Assembly (NCBI GenBank): GCA_040222185.1
Contig: JAVKDP010000037.1
Coordinates: 1-29,175 of the forward strand
Direction: 5' to 3'
DNA from: JAVKDP01 sp040222185
Lineage (GTDB): Bacteria > Bacteroidota > Rhodothermia > Balneolales > Balneolaceae
DNA: 29,175 nt
Under the pieces are notes generated by a model that saw nothing but the letters and a program-made list of their open reading frames with translations, searched no databases and was not told the origin of the DNA. Within the stretch, counting starts at the first letter, position 1; each line of letters opens with the position of its first letter. Below, in pieces: positions 8,727 to 16,528 of this stretch. The translations under genes and the position numbers were made by a program.

Positions 8727-8742
8727 CTCAAAGCCTTTTGAG
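8727..8742 (-). promoter_or_regulatory. Small inverted repeat in the GS-family gene leader
   Basis: Read on the minus strand, the leader contains CTCAAA-AGGC-TTTGAG ending 3 bases before the ATG of the GS-family gene. A 6-bp stem with a 4-base loop could form, and the purine-rich AAAAGG that might serve as ribosome-binding site falls in the stem and loop. This could modulate initiation, but the stem is short and AT-rich, so it may be chance. Confidence 0.25.
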
Positions 8743-8905
8743 CAGAATATAGAAAAGAGAGCAGGGAAGTGCTTGAAGGAAGTCTATAAAAGTAGCATCC
8801 TTTTGAAGAACTTGCGTTGAGTTAGGAATCGGTAAATAAATAGACTTTTTACTAATTAATTCGGTTATTGAGGGCGACCGTGTTTTAACAAATAATTTGA
8901 GCAGT

Positions 8906-10417
8906 ATGTTTGACAAGAAACTCGATCATGAAAGAGTAAAACAAATTCATCAGGATCGTACAGAAGTAGAAGTACAGGAGGTAGTACAGAACGCCAAAGC
9001 TAAAGGTCTGTCAACTACATTAAATGAATATGTCCCTTCTGAAGCATTACCATGGAACAAAAAACGGGTTTCACATGCTTTAAGAAGAATGAAGTTTGGT
9101 TCACATTTCTCTGACTATGAATCCATACTTTTGCAAACCCCCGCTCAGTTCGTTGATACGACAATTGATGACGCAGTAAATGCTGCTTTACCCGTTGCAC
9201 CGGAATGGGAGAACAAGACTCCTCCTCCCTGGGGAGCACCAGATGAGGATGTACTGACTTATTTTGAAGAGAATTTCTCCCTTTATATAGAATACCAAAC
9301 AGAATGGACGGATATCATGAAAGAACATCCGTTTCGGGAAAAGATGGTTCTGTTCTGGCATAACCATTTTGTAACTGAAATCGGGAAATATGAATTGGCT
9401 CCATATGCCTATAGACATTTTACCCTATTAAGAACCTTTGCACTCGGAAATTTTAGAGATTTTGTGCGTGCTATTGGTAAAGACCACGCGATGCTCATCT
9501 ATCTTGATGGGGTAGAAAACAGGGTGGGTAGTCCAAATGAGAACTACGGGCGTGAACTATTAGAATTATTTACGATGGGTATTGGCAATTATACCCAGAA
9601 TGATATTGAGGAAATTTCAAGAGCGCTTACGGGGTTTTGGGTTAATTATTTTACGCTTGAAGCAGGATTTTCGAATGCGCTGCATGATAGTGGTGAGAAA
9701 ACCTTTTTTGAGCAAACCGGAAATTTTGGCTATGACGATGTTATAGATATAATATTCCAGGAGAGAGCATCTGAAATAGCGACATTCATCTGTGCCAAAC
9801 TATATAAGTTTTTTGTGTACGAAACCCCAAATGAGGCAATTGTATCAGAACTGGCTCAATTATTCATAGACAGTGATTTCGAGATAGAACCTGTTTTAAG
9901 AAAGCTGCTAAAGAGTGAGCATTTTTTCGATGAAGAGTTCAATGGTGCAATGATAAAAAGCCCAATCGACTTGATGTTGGGAATGCAAAAAGAGACCGGA
10001 GCCGATGTAGTTGGCGGATTAAGGGAATGGCAACCATACCAACTGCTGGATTTAGGTCAATTCTTGTTTAATCCCGTTAATGTTGCAGGCTGGCCGGGGT
10101 ACCGAGCATGGATATCGACGACGACTCTCCCACATAGGTGGCAATACTCACTAATAAATATTTATGATGATGTAGTTGACCCAATTGCCATAGCAAATGG
10201 GATGAGCGCACCAAACGACCCTAATCAACTGGCTCTTGATTTAGCAGATTATATGCTGGCAGTACAATTACCCCAGCAAGAGTTAGATCAGCTGCAGACG
10301 GTGTTGTTAGGAGGTATACCGGATTACGAATGGAGTGTAAATTTACCAGGAGCAAACTGGCGGATACTAAATCTTATGGGGCATATCCGTCAACTTCCAG
10401 AATACCAATTACATTAG
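8906..10417 (+). CDS. DUF1800 family protein
   Basis: This protein of about 503 residues belongs to the DUF1800 family, recognised by WNKKRVSHALRR near the N terminus, the central FWHNHFVTE, the GRELLELFTMG segment and EISRALTGFW. The family has no firmly established activity. Its members are usually encoded next to DUF1501 proteins, as here, where the DUF1501 gene follows 6 bp later. I prefer the ATG at 8906. A TTG at 8897 would add three residues (M-S-S), and no further ATG exists upstream before the in-frame stop at 8837. No signal peptide is visible from either start: the N terminus is charged (DKKLDHERVKQIHQD). It may therefore stay cytoplasmic or leave with its partner. The gene is divergent from the GS operon across about 180 bp. 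Confidence 0.9.
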   Translation: MFDKKLDHERVKQIHQDRTEVEVQEVVQNAKAKGLSTTLNEYVPSEALPWNKKRVSHALRRMKFGSHFSDYESILLQTPAQFVDTTIDDAVNAALPVAPEWENKTPPPWGAPDEDVLTYFEENFSLYIEYQTEWTDIMKEHPFREKMVLFWHNHFVTEIGKYELAPYAYRHFTLLRTFALGNFRDFVRAIGKDHAMLIYLDGVENRVGSPNENYGRELLELFTMGIGNYTQNDIEEISRALTGFWVNYFTLEAGFSNALHDSGEKTFFEQTGNFGYDDVIDIIFQERASEIATFICAKLYKFFVYETPNEAIVSELAQLFIDSDFEIEPVLRKLLKSEHFFDEEFNGAMIKSPIDLMLGMQKETGADVVGGLREWQPYQLLDLGQFLFNPVNVAGWPGYRAWISTTTLPHRWQYSLINIYDDVVDPIAIANGMSAPNDPNQLALDLADYMLAVQLPQQELDQLQTVLLGGIPDYEWSVNLPGANWRILNLMGHIRQLPEYQLH

Positions 10418-10423
10418 GAGAGC

Positions 10424-12037
10424 ATGATGAAAAGAATAAAAGGAAGTGCAATAGAGGACGGTATTCATCATCATGAACATCATGATTTATGCAGCAGAAA
10501 AGACTTTTTAAAAAAGCTTGGCCTTGTAACTGCAGGTAGTGCTTTTGCTTTAGGTCATACACCAGTTCAGGCATTGCAAAGCTCATCCCTGTTAAGAAAA
10601 CTTGCTTCTTTAGAAACAGACCGTGTATTGGTTCTTATCCAATTAGATGGAGGGAATGACGGACTGAATACAATTGTGCCAATTGAGAACGACATTTATT
10701 ACAACGCACGTGGTGATGTTTCTATCTCCAAGGCCGAAGCGGTAAAGCTAACAGATACTATTGGGATGCACCCATCTATGGCTCCGCTGGAAAATCTTTG
10801 GAATGATGGTAAAATGAGTGTAATTCAAAGTGTGGGATATCCAGACGGGGATCTTTCACATTTTAGATCAACAGATATTTGGCTTACAGGAAGTGATCCA
10901 GATGAATATTTACAAACTGGTTGGCTGGGCCGGCATTTAGGTCAGCAGTACCCGGATTTTAGTGATAACCCGACCGATACTCCATTAGCTGTTCAGATTG
11001 GAGGGGCATCTTCATTATTATTCAAAGGAGATGATCTCGATATGGGGATGACTCTGAATGACGTTGGAGTGCTGGAGTATCTTGTAGAAAATGGTACGGT
11101 CTATTCTATGGAAAATATTCCGGAGACAGTTTTTGGAGACGAGATGCGATTTATGAGAACACTAGCCAATAACTCATATCGCTACGCGGAGGCAATTAAG
11201 GATTCTTATGATGCGAGTAGTAACAAAGTAGAGTTTAATACAGAAGAGCTGGGAAGAAGCTTATCCATAGTTTCAAGGTTGATAAAAGGAAACCTTGGAA
11301 GTAAGATATTCCTGGTGTCTTTAGGAGGATTTGATACCCATGCCAACCAAATGGAAGATCATGCAGGCCTGCTTTCAGAATTGAGTACAGCAGTATCAGA
11401 TTTCTACAATGACCTAGCTGCCGATAGCAGGTCAGAAGAAGTTTTGATAGCAACTTTTTCAGAGTTCGGAAGGCGTGTTTTCAAAAACGGGGCTGCTGGT
11501 ACAGATCATGGTACTGCTGCACCATTACTTATCTTTGGCGATTCAGTAGAAGGCGGATTAATAGGTTCTGATCCGAAGTTAAATCCATCTGACCTGGATG
11601 AGTTTGGAAACTTAACCCACGAATATGATTTTCGGCAGGTTTATACAACCTTGCTTAATGACTGGTTTCAATTTGATGCATCAGAAACAGAAAGTACTCT
11701 TGGTGGATCATTCGATTCGATTCCGTTCTTGAAAACCAGTACCGGGGTGTTTGCTGACGCGGACTCCAGCCCTTATAAATTTCAGTTGCATCAGAACTAC
11801 CCGAATCCTTTTAATCCTTCTACAACCATTTCATTTACTTTAAATCAACCTCAGGAAGTAAGGTTGGAAGTGTTTGATATACAGGGTAAGTCAGTGCAAT
11901 TGATGATAGATCAAAGAATTGCGGCAGGGCAGCATTCACTTAGGTTTGATGCCAGTGGGTTATCCAGTGGAGTTTATCTTTACAGGTTACAAACAGGCAA
12001 TGAAATACAAACCAAGTCTATGACCTTAATTAAGTAA
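10424..12037 (+). CDS. DUF1501 family protein with Tat-like signal and T9SS C-terminal domain
   Basis: This 537-residue DUF1501 protein has an alkaline-phosphatase-like fold. The N terminus is long and histidine-rich (HHHEHHD), then carries a twin-arginine-like motif S24-R-K-D-F-L-K30 followed by a mildly hydrophobic stretch to about residue 43, as in many DUF1501 proteins, but with RK in place of RR. The domain contains VLIQLDGGNDGLNT, HFRSTDIW, LGGFDTHANQ and TFSEFGRR, which hold the candidate metal ligands. From about residue 453 it carries a T9SS sorting tail with NYPNPFNP and ends KSMTLIK, so it should reach the cell surface. An AGGAG at 10416-10420 overlapping the DUF1800 stop serves the ATG at 10424 (a second ATG is at 10427). 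It forms a two-gene operon with DUF1800. Activity is unproven; sulfatase/phosphatase-like chemistry is inference from the fold. Confidence 0.92.
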   Translation: MMKRIKGSAIEDGIHHHEHHDLCSRKDFLKKLGLVTAGSAFALGHTPVQALQSSSLLRKLASLETDRVLVLIQLDGGNDGLNTIVPIENDIYYNARGDVSISKAEAVKLTDTIGMHPSMAPLENLWNDGKMSVIQSVGYPDGDLSHFRSTDIWLTGSDPDEYLQTGWLGRHLGQQYPDFSDNPTDTPLAVQIGGASSLLFKGDDLDMGMTLNDVGVLEYLVENGTVYSMENIPETVFGDEMRFMRTLANNSYRYAEAIKDSYDASSNKVEFNTEELGRSLSIVSRLIKGNLGSKIFLVSLGGFDTHANQMEDHAGLLSELSTAVSDFYNDLAADSRSEEVLIATFSEFGRRVFKNGAAGTDHGTAAPLLIFGDSVEGGLIGSDPKLNPSDLDEFGNLTHEYDFRQVYTTLLNDWFQFDASETESTLGGSFDSIPFLKTSTGVFADADSSPYKFQLHQNYPNPFNPSTTISFTLNQPQEVRLEVFDIQGKSVQLMIDQRIAAGQHSLRFDASGLSSGVYLYRLQTGNEIQTKSMTLIK

Positions 12038-12045
12038 TTAGAATC

Positions 12046-12498
12046 CTATTCAACCGATAAAGAACTATCAATTCTGATTTCGGAAAGCATGGTTTTATGA
12101 ACAGGACATTTTTTTGATATCTCCAATAGCTTTTCCTTTTGTCCTTGGTCCAGTTCGCCTTTTATGATTAGTTCTTTTTCAATGGTGTCAATTTTTGCTT
12201 CCGGATCTTCACACGTTTCGCAATCTTCGACATGGCTTTTGTTATGTCTCAACTCCAAGTAGATATCATCAATAGGCCATTTTTTCCTGTCAGCATACAT
12301 TTTTACCGTCATAACAGTACAAGAGCCAAGCGCCATCAAGAGTAAGTCATAAGGATCAGGCCCTGTGTCAGTTCCTCCATTTACAGTGGTAGGTTCGTCA
12401 GAGATAAGCTGATGATCTCCGGCAGTTAATGTTGTTCGGAATGCTTCATTCTTAGGCAAATGAACATGCACAATTTTTTGAGGGTTTGAATCACTCAT
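12046..12498 (-). CDS. OsmC family protein (peroxiredoxin-like)
   Basis: This 150-residue OsmC/Ohr-fold protein keeps both redox cysteines: C60 in LGSCTVMT (peroxidatic) and C131 in KKCPVHKT (resolving). PDPYDLLLMALGSC is the family signature. An extra pair C93-x-x-C96 lies in the loop VEDCETCEDPEA; I recall a similar DCxxCE insertion in one OsmC subfamily. Proteins of this fold reduce organic hydroperoxides using lipoylated or low-molecular-weight thiol donors in the cytoplasm. The gene is monocistronic and converges on the DUF1501 gene with 8 bp between stops. It is divergent from the LpxH-like gene across a 180-bp AT-rich region in which I find no convincing operator. Confidence 0.93.
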   Translation of the reverse strand: MSDSNPQKIVHVHLPKNEAFRTTLTAGDHQLISDEPTTVNGGTDTGPDPYDLLLMALGSCTVMTVKMYADRKKWPIDDIYLELRHNKSHVEDCETCEDPEAKIDTIEKELIIKGELDQGQKEKLLEISKKCPVHKTMLSEIRIDSSLSVE

Positions 12499-12678
12499 AA
12501 TCTTTTCTTGGTTAAGGCTGATGAGTTAATGTACTCGAAATTATCTTAAGAGAAAGAGAGAATTGACTGCTTTGGGTCATAATTTATTAACATTCTTTTT
12601 ACCAAATAGTAATAACTAACCTATTCTTAGGTAATCTTTAAGCGAGTTCTTTGTCCTAAAATCATCTACTTAAAGAAT

Positions 12679-13494
12679 ATGAAAAGAGCTCTCGATACTG
12701 TAGTTATATCTGATGTGCATTTGGGTACAGTGGGCTGTCACGCAATTGAGCTGGTACAATATCTAAATTCTATAAATCCCAAGAGAGTAATTCTGAATGG
12801 AGATTTTATTGATATGTGGCAGTTTAAAAAATATTACTGGCCAGAAGCTCATATGCATGTTATTAGGACACTAATTACGATGATGACGAATGGTGTAGAT
12901 ATCTACTATCTCACTGGTAATCACGATGAAACGCTCCGAAAGATATCCAGCCTTCAGTTAGGCCCGCTTTTTATTAAAGACAAATTGATTCTTGAGATGA
13001 ATGGAGAGAAAGTATGGTTCTTTCATGGTGATATCTTCGATGTAACCATGAAGTATTCCAAATGGTTGGCCAAACTTGGAGGTAAAGGATATGAGGTATT
13101 GATTCTTCTAAACCGATGGGTTAATAAAATTTCTATAAAACTTGGTTTTGGAAAGCTCTCACTTTCAAAAAAGATAAAGGATAGCGTAAAAACAGCGGTT
13201 AGTTTTATTGATGATTTCGAAGTTACAGCAATGGAATTAGCAATAGAAGAAGGGTACGATTATGTAGTATGTGGCCACATTCATCAACCGAAGATACGAG
13301 GGTATGAAAATGAAAAAGGCTCGGTAATCTATCTCAACTCGGGGGACTGGATTGAGAATCTTACTGCACTGGAATATGATGGCCAGGAATGGGATCTCTA
13401 CCGTTTTGAAGAAGATGAAATACTTAGGGAGAATCCTAGAATTACAAAACTAATGCCGCAGGTTTCAGCGGACTCACAAGCTATGTTAGGATGA
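12679..13494 (+). CDS. Calcineurin-like metallophosphoesterase, LpxH-like UDP-2,3-diacylglucosamine diphosphatase family
   Basis: This 271-residue binuclear metallophosphoesterase has D12/H14 in SDVHLG, D42 in NGDFIDMW, N81-H82-D83 in TGNHDE, H117 in FHGD and H200/H202 in GHIHQP. The IDMW and HQP details match the LpxH/UDP-2,3-diacylglucosamine diphosphatase group that makes lipid X in lipid A synthesis. A basic, partly amphipathic insert around residues 125-175 (LAKLGGKGYEVLILLN) resembles the membrane-associating helical lobe of LpxH. The next gene, a glycosyltransferase, overlaps by 4 bp (ATGA), so the two are translationally coupled and probably act in one cell-envelope step. Whether this is the true LpxH or a paralogue acting on another nucleotide-sugar lipid cannot be settled from this window. 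It is 11-30 residues longer than the E. coli-type enzyme, as I recall. Confidence 0.85.
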   Translation: MKRALDTVVISDVHLGTVGCHAIELVQYLNSINPKRVILNGDFIDMWQFKKYYWPEAHMHVIRTLITMMTNGVDIYYLTGNHDETLRKISSLQLGPLFIKDKLILEMNGEKVWFFHGDIFDVTMKYSKWLAKLGGKGYEVLILLNRWVNKISIKLGFGKLSLSKKIKDSVKTAVSFIDDFEVTAMELAIEEGYDYVVCGHIHQPKIRGYENEKGSVIYLNSGDWIENLTALEYDGQEWDLYRFEEDEILRENPRITKLMPQVSADSQAMLG

Positions 13495-14495
13495 AAATAC
13501 TATATGGAGTTCAGGGAACGGGGCATGGGCATATCAGCAGGGCCCGTGTTATTCTTCCAAAATTAAGAGAAATCGCTGAAGTAGATGTGCTTATAAGCGG
13601 TTACAACTTTCATCTCGACCTGGATGGAGAAATAAAATACAAAGCCAGGGGGCTAAGCCTGACGTATGACAATAAAGGAAGTGTAGATTTACTGGGTACT
13701 GCACTAAAACTTAAACCCGCTAGATTTATACAGGATGTCCAGGAAGCTCCGGTTGATAAGTATGACTTTGTTGTTAACGATTTTGAACCAGTTACAGCCT
13801 GGGCAGCACAAACCGCCGGAATACCTTGTGTAGGGATAAGCCACCAGGTTTCTTTTCTATCGCCAAATGTGCCAAGGCCTGGTAGAAAGTCGTTGGTAGC
13901 TGAAGGAGTTATGAAACATTTTGCCCCGGTAACAGCAGCTGTAGGCTCTCATTATTTACGCTATGATAGTTTTATTGAGCCTCCTATTGTCAGAAAACAA
14001 ATACAAGATTTGAACCCTGTACTTGGCGGGCATGTTACCGTGTACTTACCGGCTTTTAATAATGATCTGTTGATTCATGAGTTCAGTAAAGTAAGAGAAG
14101 TAGAGTGGCATATTTTTTCTCCAAGTTGCCTGGAAGTACGTCAGGTCGGGAATGTGAAGATTATGCCGGTTGGAAAAACCACTTTTCTTAAAAGCCTTGA
14201 GAGTTGCCTTGGAGTAGTTTCATCAACTGGTTTTGAAACTACATCAGAATCGATGTATTTGGGTAAAAAGCTGCTTACAATTCCTATTAAGAATCAGTAT
14301 GAGCAATTAAGTAATGCTGCTGCCCTGGAGCTACTAGGTGGTGAAATCGTATATGATATCAATCACAGTTTCACAGATAGAATACAAAAATGGTTGCAGC
14401 ATGGTAAAGCCCTGAAGCTGAATGAGGTCTCACAAGAGGATGTTCTTGTCCAGAAGATTATCGATGCCGGCAAGCTTAAAGAAATTGCGGCTTAA
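13491..14495 (+). CDS. GT-B glycosyltransferase (MurG/MJ1255-like family)
   Basis: This 334-residue GT-B glycosyltransferase has an N-terminal GTGHGHISRA loop (residues 9-18), the glycine/histidine-rich motif of the MJ1255-type and MurG-like families. The C-terminal nucleotide-sugar-binding half has SSTGFETTSESMYLGKKLL followed by IPIKNQYEQLSNA, where E and Q/N contact the donor in this fold. No signal peptide or transmembrane segment is evident, so it is probably a peripheral cytoplasmic enzyme. Its start codon overlaps the stop of the LpxH-like phosphoesterase (ATGA), implying coupled translation. A role in glycolipid or lipid A-related sugar transfer is inferred from that partner. The stop overlaps the convergent DinB-fold gene by 4 bp. 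Confidence 0.85.
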   Translation: MKILYGVQGTGHGHISRARVILPKLREIAEVDVLISGYNFHLDLDGEIKYKARGLSLTYDNKGSVDLLGTALKLKPARFIQDVQEAPVDKYDFVVNDFEPVTAWAAQTAGIPCVGISHQVSFLSPNVPRPGRKSLVAEGVMKHFAPVTAAVGSHYLRYDSFIEPPIVRKQIQDLNPVLGGHVTVYLPAFNNDLLIHEFSKVREVEWHIFSPSCLEVRQVGNVKIMPVGKTTFLKSLESCLGVVSSTGFETTSESMYLGKKLLTIPIKNQYEQLSNAAALELLGGEIVYDINHSFTDRIQKWLQHGKALKLNEVSQEDVLVQKIIDAGKLKEIAA

Positions 14496-15022
14496 TCAGC
14501 GAGATATCTTTTTTTGATGATATCCAGGTGATGAAGTTCATGACCAGCTATGATGAAGGCTAAAGCACGAACCGTAACATCTGCACCACTTGCTGTGCCT
14601 TTTTGATTGATCATTTCTTTAGTCATACTGCTCAACAAGTGAATAGTAGATACCCGTACAGATAAATATTCATTAGAAAGGTTAGCCATGGTCCGCTGAG
14701 TATAATTGTTATTCTTCATGTACTCATCCTGATCCATCCCGGTTAGTGCTTGTTTATCTCCCCGGCTAATGGCAAGCACCCGGTAAGCAAATACGCGCTC
14801 TGTTTCGATCATATGGCCTATTACCTCTTTTAAAGTCCATTTACCAGGTTCATAAGCATAATAAGCCTTATCACCGGGTACAGAATTTATAAGCGTAAAC
14901 ACTTCATGCAGCTGTTTGTTGAGGCAACTAATTATATTGGTTTTCTCAACTAACTGAACATAAGTAGAATAAAAATGAACATACTCTGATGACTCAGGGT
15001 ACTCGTTTTCCCAGATTTCCAT
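14492..15022 (-). CDS. DinB-fold protein (DinB_2 / thiol S-transferase superfamily)
   Basis: This 176-residue four-helix DinB/YfiT-like protein has the metal triad visible as H70 in GKWTLKEVIGHMIE and H161/H165 in AGHELHHLDII. WTLKEVIGHMIETERVF is the typical second helix, and a conserved arginine follows in FAYRV. Members bind one divalent metal, and several act as bacillithiol or mycothiol S-transferases or metal-dependent hydrolases. The function of this one cannot be assigned. It lies 73 bp downstream of the GntR-type regulator on the same strand and might be co-transcribed with it, which could connect thiol chemistry to the divergent sulfur operon (inference). Its stop overlaps the glycosyltransferase stop in the shared TTAA at 14492-14495. 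Confidence 0.88.
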   Translation of the reverse strand: MEIWENEYPESSEYVHFYSTYVQLVEKTNIISCLNKQLHEVFTLINSVPGDKAYYAYEPGKWTLKEVIGHMIETERVFAYRVLAISRGDKQALTGMDQDEYMKNNNYTQRTMANLSNEYLSVRVSTIHLLSSMTKEMINQKGTASGADVTVRALAFIIAGHELHHLDIIKKRYLAD

Positions 15023-15095
15023 AACAAACTGTCCTTAATTTCTGGAGTATATACCAATTTGATGTTTTAATGGCTACAAAAATTCGCAATAGGTA

Positions 15096-15884
15096 TTAAA
15101 AATTAAAACTAGGAACGAACTCTTTTAATGGAAGCCCATCCCTGGAAGACTCTTCACTGTCATCCTTTCGATACAACTCTATATCATAAGAAATATATTT
15201 AGGATTGTAGTATCGCTTTTGGAAGTAAACCTTTTTATCTGCGATACTTTTAGAGCAACGATCAATCTCCAGGATAGCAGCTCCGACATCCATTTTAAGA
15301 TGTTTGGCAATATATTCATCCGCAGTTCTGGCTGTAATTTTATATCTGCCAGCTGTAATCGGGATCGAATAAGTATCCTCAAGAATATCATAAATGGTCT
15401 TATTAGATAAGTCTTCACCAAGTAATAATTGGCCATAACTGGCTGGCAACCAGGTAATATCGAAGGCAACCGGGGTTTTATCAGCAAATCTAACACGGTC
15501 TATTCGTATCAACTTACTTGTGGGTGGAATTTGGAGAATTGGGTTTATATCCGATTCAGGATCTACTTTCTTAAATAGAATCAGTTTGGAAGAACTTTCA
15601 TATCCAGCCCGGCGCATATCTTCAGAAAAGTCGGTTAACCTCACCAGGTTGGAGATTGGTTTTTCTTCAGAAACAAAAGCACCCAATCCCTGCTTTTTAA
15701 AGATCAACCCTTCATGTTCAAGCTTCTTCAAAGCCTGGCGAACAGTAATTCTACTTACTTTGAAGTAGTCACCAAGTCTTTTTTCAGAAGGCAACTTGTC
15801 GCCAGGATTAAACTCTCCATTCTTAATGTCTTTCTTAAGATGATCCGCTATTTGCTGATATCTCGAGTTTTTATCAGAAATCAT
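15096..15884 (-). CDS. GntR family transcriptional regulator, HutC subfamily (UTRA domain)
   Basis: This 262-residue regulator has an N-terminal winged helix (residues 8-72, RYQQIADHLKKDI ... LPSEKRLGDYFKVSRITVRQAL) and a C-terminal UTRA ligand-binding domain (about 92-240, VRLTDFSEDMRRAG ... ILEIDRCS). The open frame extends to an ATG at 15950, but I start it at 15884. The extra 22 codons would run through a 24-bp palindrome that looks like the regulator's own operator, and MISDKNSRYQQIA is the normal GntR N terminus. UTRA domains sense small molecules such as amino-sugar phosphates, histidine derivatives or similar. Only one cysteine remains in the 262-residue version, so a two-cysteine persulfide switch like BigR is not available. 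Divergent position and operator placement predict control of the sulfur operon and of itself. DinB lies downstream. Confidence 0.9.
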   Translation of the reverse strand: MISDKNSRYQQIADHLKKDIKNGEFNPGDKLPSEKRLGDYFKVSRITVRQALKKLEHEGLIFKKQGLGAFVSEEKPISNLVRLTDFSEDMRRAGYESSSKLILFKKVDPESDINPILQIPPTSKLIRIDRVRFADKTPVAFDITWLPASYGQLLLGEDLSNKTIYDILEDTYSIPITAGRYKITARTADEYIAKHLKMDVGAAILEIDRCSKSIADKKVYFQKRYYNPKYISYDIELYRKDDSEESSRDGLPLKEFVPSFNF

Positions 15885-15896
15885 ATCTGCTTTTAT

Positions 15897-15920
15897 CTTG
15901 TTATAACATGTTGTAACAAG
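15897..15920. promoter_or_regulatory. 24-bp palindromic operator between gntR-like and yeeE-like genes
   Basis: The two 12-base arms are CTTGTTATAACA and TGTTGTAACAAG, which are reverse complements except for one base pair (11 of 12 match). The site lies 12 bases upstream of the chosen GntR start and 40 bases upstream of the YeeE-like start, the expected place for a divergent operator bound by a GntR dimer. Assignment to this GntR protein is inference from position and symmetry. Confidence 0.65.
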
Positions 15921-15947
15921 TTTATGATTATTCTTACACTCTCTCAA
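15919..15947 (-). promoter_or_regulatory. Candidate promoter of the gntR-like gene
   Basis: On the minus strand TTGAGA (15942-15947) and TAAACT (15919-15924) are separated by 17 bp, matching 5/6 and 4/6 of the sigma-70 consensus. The palindromic operator begins at the downstream edge of this -10 box, so a bound repressor would block it. Sigma-70-type spacing may not be the rule in this phylum, so confidence is modest. Confidence 0.3.
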
Positions 15948-15960
15948 CAAAAAAATCTAT

Positions 15961-16524
15961 ATGAACGAAATTTTAAATCAGCCCATACCATGGTATGTAG
16001 CTGGAGTCTTAATAGGACTTACACTCCCGGTTTTACTAATTATTGGAAACAAGACATTTGGAGTATCATCCAGTTTCAGACATATGTGTGCAGCTGTACT
16101 CCCGAACAGGTTTTCCTACTTCAACTATGACTGGAAAAAGGAAGGGGGTTGGAATCTGAAATTAATATCAGGAATTGTAATAGGTGGGTTTATCGCCAGC
16201 TTGTTTACTCCTGAAGAATACATAGTAAACATTTCGCCTGAAACCATAGCTCACTTGAAGTCTATTGGGATTACCAGTTTTAACGGGCTTGTACCTGAAG
16301 AGATATTTTCAATATCAGGCCTTTTAAATCCGGCTGTTTTTGGGTTATTAGCGTTTGGTGGTTTCCTGATAGGTTTTGGAACCAGGTATGCGGGAGGTTG
16401 TACATCAGGACATGCTATAACAGGTCTCGCTACACTACAAAGAGCTTCACTGATAGCTGTAATAGGTTTTTTTATTGGTGGTTTACTCACCACTTATTTC
16501 ATTTTACCACACATTTTAGGATAA
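15961..16524 (+). CDS. YeeE/YedE family sulfur-compound transporter, N-terminal half protein
   Basis: This 187-residue integral membrane protein of the YeeE/YedE (DUF395, TsuA-like) family has hydrophobic segments near residues 11-30, 68-83, 122-141 and 162-183. The signature GFGTRYAGGCTSGHAI contains C147, the conserved cysteine that relays thiosulfate or sulfur in TsuA-type transporters, and an additional cysteine, C43, is present. Full-length YeeE is about twice this size, so the transporter is split: the next gene, 4 bp downstream, encodes the other half. The pair is followed by a persulfide dioxygenase-rhodanese fusion and a TauE-type exporter, which places it in sulfide/persulfide or thiosulfate handling. 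Direction of transport is not shown by sequence. It is the first gene of the operon, 40 bp after the GntR operator. Confidence 0.92.
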   Translation: MNEILNQPIPWYVAGVLIGLTLPVLLIIGNKTFGVSSSFRHMCAAVLPNRFSYFNYDWKKEGGWNLKLISGIVIGGFIASLFTPEEYIVNISPETIAHLKSIGITSFNGLVPEEIFSISGLLNPAVFGLLAFGGFLIGFGTRYAGGCTSGHAITGLATLQRASLIAVIGFFIGGLLTTYFILPHILG

Positions 16525-16528
16525 GCAC

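Noticed and set aside
8897..8905. TTG start for the DUF1800 gene
   Set aside because: An ATG lies three codons downstream and neither has a better ribosome-binding site, so the common codon is preferred.
12024..12033. CTTAATTAAG palindrome at the end of the DUF1501 gene
   Set aside because: Short AT-only symmetry expected by chance in this composition, without a T-run, so no terminator is called.
15885..15950. N-terminal extension of the GntR frame to an ATG at 15950
   Set aside because: It would translate through the palindromic operator and adds residues unlike any GntR N terminus; the ATG at 15884 gives a standard start.
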